A DNA stretch of 5,219 bases, taken from assembly GCA_003648455.1 (NCBI GenBank), contig QMPG01000255.1:1-5219 (forward strand). The letters are read 5' to 3'. Positions 1 through 5,219 of this stretch are shown one piece after another (the first letter of the stretch is position 1; each line of letters starts with the position of its first letter). The DNA is from Bacteroidota bacterium. Lineage in GTDB: Bacteria; Bacteroidota; Bacteroidia; Bacteroidales; B39-G9. The notes under the pieces are model-generated. The model was not told the origin of the DNA. It worked only from the letters and a program-made list of their open reading frames with translations, and searched no databases. The translations under genes were made by a program, and so were the position numbers.

Positions 1-19
1 AAATTTGGGTACTTCTAAT

Positions 20-97
20 GCGGGATTTCCCGCTTTACTTCCCACTATCCATCGCTAATTCATGCAATTCACTTCGTTTTTGCATGAATAAAGCGGG
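20..97. repeat. Compound inverted-repeat element abutting the acyltransferase stop codon
   Basis: Three inverted repeats are nested here. The outer arms CCCGCTTTA (29-37) and TAAAGCGGG (89-97) are perfect 9-bp complements. The inner arms ATTCATGCAA (58-67) and TTGCATGAAT (80-89) are perfect 10-bp complements around a 12-nt loop. A small hairpin, GCGGG (20-24) with CCCGC (29-33), competes with the outer stem for the same CCCGC arm. The element is more GC-rich than its surroundings and starts at the base after the stop codon of the leftward acyltransferase gene (98-100), so it would form the 3' end of that transcript. No clear T-run follows on the minus strand, so a classical intrinsic terminator is not obvious. 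I infer a REP-like or MITE-like intergenic repeat that may also protect or end the mRNA. The left limit is uncertain because the window begins 19 bases away. Confidence 0.6.
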
Positions 98-979
98 TTA
101 ATTATCATTTGGATTTTTATGTTTCCATCTTCGATGTGACCAGAGCCAGTATGCAGGCTCTTCTTTTATTATTTTTTCTAAAAGTTTAACATGACATTCG
201 GTAATTTCATGCTCTTTTGTCTCTTTAGGGTTGTCAAAGAGTTTTATTATTTCAACTTGGTAGTATCCGCGTTTTACTTTTCGCATATATAGGAACACAA
301 CCGGTTGGTTTGTTTTTTTTGCAATTTTCTCAACTCCAAGAAAAACAGGAGTGTCTTGATTTAGAAATTTTGTCCAGTAGTGACTTTCTGATTTTGTAGG
401 TGTCTGGTCGGAAACAAATCCCGCAAAGTTTAATTTTTTTTCGTTTGCATATTTAATTAATGTTCTGAGAGTATTGTGCATTTCAACAGGCTCAGCACCA
501 AATTTACTTCTTGTTTTTATAAAAAGTTTGTTGAATAATTTATTGGAGAGTTTTTTGTAAACACCAACAAAGAGATATTTTGTAATTAAAGGCATTCCCA
601 GATAATACTCCCAATTTCCGTAATGTCCCAAGACTGCAATAACACTTTTGTTTTGTTTATAGTAATTGGTTAATATTTCAATATTGGTAAATTTTACTCT
701 TTTTAATATTTCTTTTTCCTTTATAAAATGGATAGTTATATTTTCAATAAATAAATCGGCTAAGTGCTTATAGAATTTTTTTGCAATAGCTTTTCTTTCT
801 TTCTCTGATTTTTCCGGGAATGAGTTTTTCAGGTTTGTATAAACAACTTTTTTCCTATAAGATATAATGTAGTATAAAATAATATAAAGCATGTCTGCTT
901 TAAAATATTGTATTTTTAATGGCAGTTTTGAAAGTAACCATGAAAAAAAATAAAATATGTAAAAAAGTATTTTTTTCAT
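98..979 (-). CDS. LpxL/HtrB-family lysophospholipid / lipid A acyltransferase
   Basis: This 293-residue protein has the length and layout of the LpxL/HtrB family, inner-membrane enzymes that transfer an acyl chain to a lipid A precursor or related lipid on the cytoplasmic face. A hydrophobic N-terminal segment (about residues 4-17) and a second one (about 29-40) would anchor it. The catalytic HX4(D/E) motif is His119-...-Glu124 within GHYGNWE. Further family signatures are NSFPEKS (52-58), DQTP (191-194) and the C-terminal WLWSHRRWK (278-286). The start MKKILFYIFYFFSWL is typical of Bacteroidetes members, which supports this ATG. The gene lies 66 bp downstream of the GWxTD gene on the same strand, with a strong hairpin between them. 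No TAnnTTTG promoter is visible in that gap, so readthrough from upstream is possible. The family is secure; the substrate (lipid A or another lysolipid) cannot be read from sequence, so I give no symbol. Confidence 0.9.
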   Translation of the reverse strand: MKKILFYIFYFFSWLLSKLPLKIQYFKADMLYIILYYIISYRKKVVYTNLKNSFPEKSEKERKAIAKKFYKHLADLFIENITIHFIKEKEILKRVKFTNIEILTNYYKQNKSVIAVLGHYGNWEYYLGMPLITKYLFVGVYKKLSNKLFNKLFIKTRSKFGAEPVEMHNTLRTLIKYANEKKLNFAGFVSDQTPTKSESHYWTKFLNQDTPVFLGVEKIAKKTNQPVVFLYMRKVKRGYYQVEIIKLFDNPKETKEHEITECHVKLLEKIIKEEPAYWLWSHRRWKHKNPNDN

Positions 980-990
980 ATTATAGTAAA

Positions 991-1032
991 GAAGGATAAT
1001 AGCTTGTAAATTTTTATAAGCTATTATCTTTC
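991..1032 (-). terminator. 15-bp stem-loop between GWxTD gene and acyltransferase gene
   Basis: Arms 991-1005 and 1018-1032 pair over 15 bp with a single G-T (G-U in RNA) wobble at 994/1029, around a 12-nt loop (1006-1017). The core GATAATAGCTT/AAGCTATTATC is perfect. Read leftward, it starts 13 nt after the GWxTD stop codon and ends 11 nt before the acyltransferase ATG. Only three T's follow the stem on the minus strand, so it may be an attenuating or leaky terminator, an mRNA-processing site, or a structure affecting initiation of the next gene. Confidence 0.6.
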
Positions 1033-1045
1033 GTATTAAATATTA

Positions 1046-2509
1046 TTAATGAGTTTTGTATTCGTCGTCGTATTGTCCTCCAAAATGGTTTGAGTTGTTT
1101 TGTTCTTCGAGTCCATCAATAACTGTATTTCTTTTATTAAGAATATTTTTCCAATTTTTATTAACGATTTCTCCTTTAGCATCAGAGTGAAGTAAAACAA
1201 AATCATCGCCAACAATATTTGGATTATAAAAAACGAACTTTTTATTTGTTTGATCGTCTATTTTGTAATAATGCCATATTTCGTAAGGGTAAGCATTTGG
1301 TTCGTGTTTGCTTTCGTATATTGAGTTTGGTGTACCATATTGTAGATATACTCTTCCGCGGTCGGTTTCGTAACCTCTTCTTATTTGTGTGCTGTATGAT
1401 TTATTTACAAGGTCAACTTGTTTTTTGTAAATCATCCATTCTTGTTCGGGTGATGTGCTGTTTCTTTTCGACCAGAAATTATAAAAAAACTGTTGCATTA
1501 ATTTTAGGTTAGCTGATTTGACTTGATTTTTTATAAATTTTTGTTCTGTTGGATCTGCTATTGACCATAGAGAAGAAATATAATCTGCTAATATGTCTAT
1601 ATCTGTAAAATTATCTGCAAAGGTTCCGTTTATATCAATTGATTCAACGTCGAGCGGATTTAATTCAACTCCCGGATTGCTTCGTTGAAAAAATATTTTT
1701 TTTGTTTTAAGTAAATTGTTGTTTCTGTCTCTCACTTCAGCTACAAGATTGTAGTTTCCTGATGGGAGCTTTTTTATAGGCATCTTTTTAAAAAGAATGT
1801 TAATGCTACTTACTCTTTGTCTTTCAAAATGATTGAAATCATGCAGAGCTTTTCGAGAATGATAAGTTTCGATGTAGTAATTGATTAGAAAATCGCTTGA
1901 ATCTTCCAGCACTTTATTAACATTATATATTTCGGTATAAAAAGCAATTTTTTCAACATTGTTGGGATAAAAATTCGAAACATAAGGAACAATATCAAAA
2001 CCTGATTTACTTAACATGTTTTGTTTTTTTGTTTTTGAAAATTTATCAACTAATTCAATTCCGGAGAAACATAAATCGTTTTCAATGTAGTCAACGGTAA
2101 TAATGTCTGAAAGAGTAAAATTTTGAGTGCTATCGCTATAGTTATCAGAAATAGTAAGTTCGAAGTTGTAGTTACCTTTAGGTATTGATATACGTTGTAA
2201 ATCAATAAAATTTGGGAAGTTTTTTAAAGTGTCTTCAACTTCAGGGCTAAAAAGGTTGTATTTTCTGAATTCTTTAATATCATCACCATTTTTAAATAAC
2301 ATAGTTATTTGTATTGATGCCTGATACATATCATTTTTATTTTTTTTGAATACAACAGAATTACCTACAACTGCTATGTAAGTTTCGATATAAGTTCCGT
2401 TTCGCTCAGAATAGAATGGGGCATAGCTAAAATATGCCGATAAGCTATTATTAGATAAAACAGTTGTTGCAAGAAATAAACTAATTAAAATAAAAAATAT
2501 TTTTTTCAC
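1046..2509 (-). CDS. Secreted GWxTD-domain protein of unknown function
   Basis: This 487-residue protein begins with a Sec-type signal peptide: MKK, a hydrophobic core at about residues 4-18, and a likely cleavage site around 19-25. There is no lipobox cysteine. The middle part (about 26-275) looks beta-rich, with two similar stretches, KGNYNFELTISD (111-122) and SGNYNLVAEVRD (250-261), as in repeated beta-sandwich modules. The C-terminal part (about 300-455) matches the GWxTD domain: a helical lead-in with FWSKRN (345-350), the signature GYETDRGRVYLQYGTP (379-394) and EIWHYY (410-415). The eponymous Trp is replaced by Tyr (GYETD). The C-terminal tail is low-complexity, Asn-rich and acidic. 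GWxTD proteins occur in Bacteroidetes, Acidobacteria and relatives, and their function is not established. It probably acts in the periplasm or at the outer membrane. The 221-bp upstream gap suggests its own promoter, but I found no exact TAnnTTTG box there. Confidence 0.88.
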   Translation of the reverse strand: MKKIFFILISLFLATTVLSNNSLSAYFSYAPFYSERNGTYIETYIAVVGNSVVFKKNKNDMYQASIQITMLFKNGDDIKEFRKYNLFSPEVEDTLKNFPNFIDLQRISIPKGNYNFELTISDNYSDSTQNFTLSDIITVDYIENDLCFSGIELVDKFSKTKKQNMLSKSGFDIVPYVSNFYPNNVEKIAFYTEIYNVNKVLEDSSDFLINYYIETYHSRKALHDFNHFERQRVSSINILFKKMPIKKLPSGNYNLVAEVRDRNNNLLKTKKIFFQRSNPGVELNPLDVESIDINGTFADNFTDIDILADYISSLWSIADPTEQKFIKNQVKSANLKLMQQFFYNFWSKRNSTSPEQEWMIYKKQVDLVNKSYSTQIRRGYETDRGRVYLQYGTPNSIYESKHEPNAYPYEIWHYYKIDDQTNKKFVFYNPNIVGDDFVLLHSDAKGEIVNKNWKNILNKRNTVIDGLEEQNNSNHFGGQYDDEYKTH

Positions 2510-2561
2510 AAGTAAAAGTTTTAATTGTTAATGATTGAGACTACTCTAAAAACTAAAATTA

Positions 2562-2599
2562 TCAATTTATAGCCGCTTAGCGGATTTGTAATAAATTGA
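2562..2599. repeat. Nested inverted repeat, palindrome copy 1
   Basis: Outer arms TCAATTTAT (2562-2570) and ATAAATTGA (2591-2599) are perfect 9-bp complements. Between them sits the near-palindrome CCGCTTAGCGG (2573-2583; 5-bp arms around one T). The GC-rich core stands out in an AT-rich gap. It lies about 53 bp upstream of the GWxTD start codon, so it could be an operator-like or mRNA-leader structure for that gene, or one half of a repeat element paired with the second copy at 2639-2649. Confidence 0.5.
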
Positions 2600-2638
2600 C
2601 GTACAGATTCATAGTTTTCAGTATTTTTGTAAAGCTAA

Positions 2639-2649
2639 CCGCTTAGCGG
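2639..2649. repeat. Palindrome copy 2 (CCGCTTAGCGG)
   Basis: This is an exact second copy of the 11-bp near-palindrome at 2573-2583, 66 bp away. With one more flanking base, GCCGCTTAGCGG (2572-2583) and CCGCTTAGCGGC (2639-2650) form a 12-bp inverted pair with only the central position mismatched, so the two copies could pair with each other as well as fold individually. A further short arm pair, AAAGC (2631-2635) and GCTTT (2649-2653), surrounds this copy. Read leftward, it lies about 80 bp after the suhB stop codon. Confidence 0.5.
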
Positions 2650-2730
2650 CTTTTCGGAATAGACTCATGATTGTTTATGTTAAAAAAAATTCGATATAAA
2701 ATTACGAAAATATTTATTGATTACAAAAGA

Positions 2731-3525
2731 CTATTTATACATATAATCTTTTATAATGCTAAGAAATTCATTGTGAATCAATGAGTTTGATGCTATTATT
2801 TCTTTGCCAAAAAGGTAGTTATTTTTTCCATTGAAATCGCAAACTTTACCACCAGCTTGTTTTACGATAAAAGCACCGGCAGCCACATCCCAAGCATGCA
2901 GACTATATTCATAAAATGCATCAAATCTTCCACAGGCAACATAAACCAAGTCTGTAGCAGCCGAACCTAAACGTCGTAATCCGTGAGAATTTTTCATAAA
3001 GAATTCTAACGTTTGCATAAATGCTTCCATTTTATCATAATCATAATATGGGAATCCTGTTGCAATAAGTGAGTTGTCAACTTTTTCGGTTTTTGTAACG
3101 TTTATCTCTTTCTCATTTAAAAAAGCTTTGCTGCCTTTATAAGCGTAAAAACATTCGTCTAAATTTATTTCGTAAACAACTCCTAAAATAATTTCATTTT
3201 TTTCCATTAACGCAATACTAACTGCAAAAGGAGAAAGTCCGTGAATATAGTTTGTTGTACCGTCTAATGGGTCAATAATCCAATTATAAATAGCTCCTTT
3301 TTTTGTTGAGGTTTTTTCTTCGGTGATAAAACCAGATTCGGGTAAGATTTTTGATAATCCTTCAACTATTTTTTTTTCTGCAGTTTTATCTACATAAGTT
3401 ACAAAATCATGAATTCCTTTTTTTTCGATAATTGTTGGGGAAATATTGTTTTTTTGCTCTCGAATGAAATCACCTACTGTTACTGCAATTTCCCGAGTTT
3501 GTTGTGTGAGAATTTCTAAGTCCAT
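2731..3525 (-). CDS. suhB: Inositol monophosphatase family protein (SuhB-like)
   Basis: This 264-residue protein is a full-length Mg2+-dependent phosphatase of the IMPase/FIG superfamily, which hydrolyses myo-inositol monophosphates and similar sugar phosphates in the cytoplasm. The metal-binding set is intact: Glu69/Glu70 in ITEEK, Asp85 and Asp88 in IDPLDGTTNYIHG (84-96), and Asp213 in WDVAAGAFIVKQAGG (212-226). LRRLGSAATDLVYVACGRFDAF (starting at residue 183) is the usual substrate-side segment. The start MDLEILTQQ agrees with family N-termini. A TATATTTG box lies about 34-41 nt upstream on the minus strand. The neighbouring gene upstream is divergent (mntA); the next gene downstream is the GWxTD gene, 221 bp away. 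In E. coli, SuhB also works in rRNA transcription antitermination; whether that holds in Bacteroidota is unknown. The family is certain and the physiological substrate is not. Confidence 0.95.
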   Translation of the reverse strand: MDLEILTQQTREIAVTVGDFIREQKNNISPTIIEKKGIHDFVTYVDKTAEKKIVEGLSKILPESGFITEEKTSTKKGAIYNWIIDPLDGTTNYIHGLSPFAVSIALMEKNEIILGVVYEINLDECFYAYKGSKAFLNEKEINVTKTEKVDNSLIATGFPYYDYDKMEAFMQTLEFFMKNSHGLRRLGSAATDLVYVACGRFDAFYEYSLHAWDVAAGAFIVKQAGGKVCDFNGKNNYLFGKEIIASNSLIHNEFLSIIKDYMYK

Positions 3526-3558
3526 TATTATAATGTTTTGATTTTACTAAATATTGAG

Positions 3559-3566
3559 CAAATATA
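3559..3566 (-). promoter_or_regulatory. Putative suhB promoter, -7 box TATATTTG
   Basis: The minus strand reads TATATTTG, an exact match to the Bacteroidetes -7 consensus TAnnTTTG. It lies 34-41 nt upstream of the suhB ATG, which would give a leader of roughly 25-30 nt. No clear TTG is seen at the expected -33 position, so the call rests on the -7 box and its position. Confidence 0.5.
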
Positions 3567-3592
3567 TAACTTTGTGAAGTTGTTGTGATTAA

Positions 3593-3608
3593 AAATTTAA
3601 TTAAATTT
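3593..3608. promoter_or_regulatory. 16-bp perfect AT-only palindrome in the divergent promoter region
   Basis: AAATTTAATTAAATTT is a perfect 16-bp palindrome lying between the leftward suhB -7 box and the rightward mntA -7 box. It could be a binding site for a dimeric regulator or an upstream AT element. In DNA this AT-rich, a palindrome made only of A and T can also arise by chance. Confidence 0.25.
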
Positions 3609-3675
3609 AAAAAATAGTTTCAATAAGACTAATTTTAGATATACCATTTTATAAGCAAAAGAAATAAGTTTTTTG

Positions 3676-3683
3676 TATATTTG
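3676..3683 (+). promoter_or_regulatory. Putative mntA-hepT promoter, -7 box TATATTTG
   Basis: TATATTTG exactly matches the Bacteroidetes -7 consensus TAnnTTTG and ends 35 nt before the mntA ATG, giving an expected leader of about 28 nt. A good -33 TTG is not seen at the usual spacing. It is the same octamer as the one facing suhB on the other strand, making a plausible divergent promoter pair. Confidence 0.5.
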
Positions 3684-3718
3684 TATAAATATTAATAATT
3701 ATTTTTATTGAGTATATC

Positions 3719-4009
3719 ATGAAAACATTAGAATATATAAAGCAACAAATTGTACAAAAAAAATCTTTTTTGCAAGCAAAATATCATATTAAATATTTGG
3801 CAATTTTTGGTTCTGTCAGTCGAGGAGAAAATAACGATGAAAGCGATATTGATATTTTGGTAGATTTTTCAGAGCCCATTGGTATTGAGTTTATTGATTT
3901 AGCTGATGAATTAGAAAAAATTTTACAGAATAAAGTAGATTTGGTCTCTCGCAATGCTATTAAACCAAAATATTTTTCTCAAATTAAAAATGAGTTGCAA
4001 TATGTATAA
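3719..4009 (+). CDS. mntA: MntA-type minimal nucleotidyltransferase (antitoxin, AMPylates HepT)
   Basis: This 96-residue protein is a minimal nucleotidyltransferase (MNT) of the DNA polymerase beta fold. The GSX10DXD signature is complete: Gly31-Ser32, then exactly ten residues to Asp43-x-Asp45 (GSVSRGENNDESDID). A third acidic residue, Asp74 in KVDLV, completes the usual catalytic triad. Characterised MntA proteins neutralise the HEPN toxin HepT by transferring AMP groups to a tyrosine near the toxin's active site. The gene directly precedes hepT and overlaps it by 8 nt, the standard antitoxin-first layout that favours coupled synthesis. The ATG at 3719 gives the usual short leader helix before the catalytic core and sits well spaced from a TATATTTG box. 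A role in another two-component MNT/HEPN context is possible, but the partner's motif (see the next gene) argues for the canonical toxin-antitoxin function. Confidence 0.92.
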   Translation: MKTLEYIKQQIVQKKSFLQAKYHIKYLAIFGSVSRGENNDESDIDILVDFSEPIGIEFIDLADELEKILQNKVDLVSRNAIKPKYFSQIKNELQYV

Positions 4010-4346
4010 ACGTAATAGTCGGCTTTTGTTAGAAGATATTTTTGAATCTTGTGTTAAAATATTTCAATACACAGCAGGCATGGAATATAATGATTTTATT
4101 AATGATGAAAAAACTATTGATGCTGTTATAAGAAATTTTGAAATTATTGGAGAAGCTGCTAATCGCTTACCAAATGAATTTATATTAAAACACAATTCAG
4201 TTGTGTGGCGACAAATTATTGGCTTAAGAAATAGATTAATTCACGCTTATTTTGGTGTAGATTATCAAATATTGTGGAAAATAATTAATGAAAATTTGAA
4301 TGCATTTAAAATTCAAATAGAAACTGTTTTAAATAACTCAAAATAA
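4002..4346 (+). CDS. hepT: HepT-like HEPN ribonuclease toxin
   Basis: This 114-residue, mostly helical protein is a HepT-type HEPN RNase (DUF86 family). The RX4HXY motif is intact: Arg76, His81 and Tyr83 in RNRLIHAYF. In the family, Arg and His form the RNase site and the Tyr is the residue AMPylated by MntA. Another conserved segment is AVIRNFEIIGEAANRLP (41-57). Known HepT toxins cleave RNA, with tRNA targets reported; the target here is unknown. I chose the ATG at 4002 (MYKRNSR), within the last codons of mntA (ATGTATAA overlap), because family members begin close to this point (R/K-rich start, then LLLEDIFES). An in-frame ATG at 3954 would add 16 residues that overlap mntA by 56 nt and look like mntA read in another frame. 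All key residues are present, so the toxin is probably active when unmodified. Confidence 0.92.
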   Translation: MYKRNSRLLLEDIFESCVKIFQYTAGMEYNDFINDEKTIDAVIRNFEIIGEAANRLPNEFILKHNSVVWRQIIGLRNRLIHAYFGVDYQILWKIINENLNAFKIQIETVLNNSK

Positions 4347-4351
4347 TTTAT

Positions 4352-4372
4352 AAATATATCCTATATTTTTTT
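4352..4372 (+). terminator. Possible weak terminator after hepT
   Basis: AAATATA (4352-4358) and TATATTT (4362-4368) form a 7-bp stem with a 3-nt loop, continuing into a T-run (4366-4372) five bases after the hepT stop codon. The stem has only A-T pairs and would be weak, and such a match is easy to find in AT-rich DNA. No exact TAnnTTTG promoter is seen between hepT and the lipoprotein gene, so partial readthrough may drive the downstream genes. Confidence 0.3.
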
Positions 4373-4395
4373 GTTTTTAATGAGAAATAAATACG

Positions 4396-4920
4396 ATGAA
4401 AAAAAATTGTAATTTATTAATATTAAGTATATTAATAGTGGTTATAATGATGTCTTGTAAAAAAATACAGTCTTATCCTGATATTCCAGAAGTACATTTT
4501 AAAAGTTATACTGCTAAAAATTCTTTTGACTTATTAGGAAATGAAACAAAAGCTGTTGAATTAGTATTTACATTTATTGACGGTGATGGTGATATTGGAT
4601 TAAAACAAACAGATACAATTAGTCCATATATTGGAGAATATAAAAATAATTATTTTTCAACTTTATATGTAAAAGAAAATGGCGAATATAAAAAAATAGA
4701 AAATATTGCTGTTTCAAATTACACCATACCTTATATAGAGCCACAAGGTCAAAACAAAACATTAAAGGCTGATGTTAAGGTGAAATATGAGTATACAATT
4801 TTGAGTGCAAACGATAGCTTATTTAGTTATGATACAATAATGTATGAATTTTATATTGTAGATAGAGCATTGAACCAAAGTAATATTGATTCAACTTGTG
4901 ATATAGTTTTTGAAAAATAA
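4396..4920 (+). CDS. Small Bacteroidetes lipoprotein of unknown function (DGDGDIG motif)
   Basis: This 174-residue protein has a lipoprotein signal peptide: MKKNC, a hydrophobic core (about 7-18) and a lipobox-like MMSC with the acylated cysteine at position 21. The residues after the cysteine (KKIQS) lack the run of acidic residues used as a surface-export signal in some Bacteroidetes, so I infer a periplasm-facing anchor. The mature part looks beta-rich and carries FTFIDGDGDIGL (58-69), whose alternating Asp residues resemble a Ca2+-binding loop. This motif recurs in uncharacterised Bacteroidetes lipoproteins from memory; no function is known to me. A second segment, YEFYIVDRALNQSN (150-163), resembles the end of an Ig-like or cadherin-like strand set. 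The next gene begins 12 nt downstream, so the two may be co-transcribed. Confidence 0.85.
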   Translation: MKKNCNLLILSILIVVIMMSCKKIQSYPDIPEVHFKSYTAKNSFDLLGNETKAVELVFTFIDGDGDIGLKQTDTISPYIGEYKNNYFSTLYVKENGEYKKIENIAVSNYTIPYIEPQGQNKTLKADVKVKYEYTILSANDSLFSYDTIMYEFYIVDRALNQSNIDSTCDIVFEK

Positions 4921-4932
4921 ATTTTTAAAGTT

Positions 4933-5219
4933 ATGACATTTACTAAAGACATGAAAATGGCAGATTTAATTCATAAAAATTATTTGCTGTTGTCAATAAT
5001 AAGCCGGTTTGGCATTCCTCTTGGCTTTGGCGATAAATCGGTTGAAGAGGTTTGTAATGAATATAATGTTAACACTTATTTTTTTCTCGATATTGTAAAT
5101 TCATATTCTAATGAAAATTATATTACTGATGTTCAACACAATAATTTTTCAATACATTCAATAGTACGATATTTAAGAAAAACGCATAAATTTTATGTAG
5201 ATCAAATTGTACCGGAAAT
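4933..5219 (+). CDS. Hemerythrin-like protein with DUF542/ScdA_N-like N-terminus (5' part, cut by window end)
   Basis: The open frame from the ATG at 4933 continues past the right edge; 95 codons plus two bases are visible. Residues about 9-58 (MADLIHKNY, SRFGIPLGFGDKSVEEVC, NVNTYFFLDIVN) resemble the N-terminal helical domain of ScdA/YtfE/RIC di-iron proteins. The Cys-Cys pair usual in RIC proteins (as in DFCCGG) is replaced by PLGFGD. Residues 74-95 (IHSIVRYLRKTHKFYVDQIVPE) match the start of a hemerythrin HHE domain, with His85 the likely first iron ligand. RIC proteins repair iron-sulfur centres after nitrosative or oxidative stress; this Bacteroidetes branch is not well characterised, so that role is only a possibility. 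ATGs at 4951 and 4957 are alternative starts. The gene lies 12 nt after the lipoprotein gene. Confidence 0.75.
   Translation, partial: MTFTKDMKMADLIHKNYLLLSIISRFGIPLGFGDKSVEEVCNEYNVNTYFFLDIVNSYSNENYITDVQHNNFSIHSIVRYLRKTHKFYVDQIVPE

Noticed and set aside
1..19. Coding remnant at the left edge
   Set aside because: It is too short and shows no convincing reading frame; it may belong to the repeat element or to the next intergenic stretch.
1219..1512. 97-codon open frame on the plus strand
   Set aside because: It lies antisense inside the GWxTD gene, is Cys/Phe/Arg-rich, shows no recognisable motif and has no promoter or partner gene. It is best read as a shadow of the real gene.
2562..2650. 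CRISPR-like repeat array
   Set aside because: There are only two copies of an 11-bp palindrome, no regular spacers and no cas genes.
2680..2710. Minus-strand TTCG/CGAA mini-stem followed by eight T's as a suhB terminator
   Set aside because: The stem is only 4 bp with an 11-nt AT loop, too weak to call. The T-run is expected in such AT-rich DNA.
2510..2730. Own promoter for the GWxTD gene
   Set aside because: No exact TAnnTTTG box is found on the minus strand in this gap, so no promoter is annotated although one is likely.
3954..4001. N-terminal extension of HepT from the ATG at 3954
   Set aside because: It overlaps mntA by 56 nt in another frame and adds residues unlike HEPN N-termini. 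The ATG at 4002 fits better.

Overview
The window is strongly AT-rich and looks like Bacteroidota chromosome, probably Bacteroidales-like. Three things suggest this: the gene families present (a GWxTD-domain protein, a Bacteroidetes-type LpxL-like acyltransferase, a small 'DGDGDIG' lipoprotein and a Bacteroidetes-style DUF542/hemerythrin protein), two copies of the Bacteroidetes -7 promoter octamer TAnnTTTG (both TATATTTG), and the lack of clear Shine-Dalgarno sequences. The species cannot be named from sequence alone.

The left half (98-3525) is read leftward. In transcription order it holds an inositol-monophosphatase family enzyme (suhB-like, 3525-2731), a secreted GWxTD-domain protein of unknown role (2509-1046) and an LpxL/HtrB-type acyltransferase (979-98). 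The 221-bp gap between suhB and the GWxTD gene carries two copies of a short palindrome. The 66-bp gap between the GWxTD gene and the acyltransferase carries a 15-bp stem-loop ending 11 nt before the next start codon. A compound inverted-repeat element (20-97) directly abuts the acyltransferase stop codon.

The right half (3719-5219) is read rightward. It starts from a divergent 193-bp promoter region with one TATATTTG box facing each way. It encodes a two-gene MntA/HepT (MNT nucleotidyltransferase plus HEPN RNase) toxin-antitoxin module with all signature residues intact and an 8-nt gene overlap. Next come a small lipoprotein and, 12 nt later, the start of a hemerythrin-like protein that runs off the right edge.

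The acyltransferase and possibly the GWxTD protein point to envelope work, and suhB is housekeeping. The MntA/HepT pair is the accessory module, inserted between housekeeping genes. It belongs to a described class (type VII toxin-antitoxin). I do not see a clearly undescribed system here. The items most worth a second look are the MntA/HepT module, the structured intergenic elements and the truncated hemerythrin-like gene with its lipoprotein neighbour. No tRNA, rRNA, CRISPR array or transposase gene was seen, and no stretch longer than about 220 bp lacks a gene.
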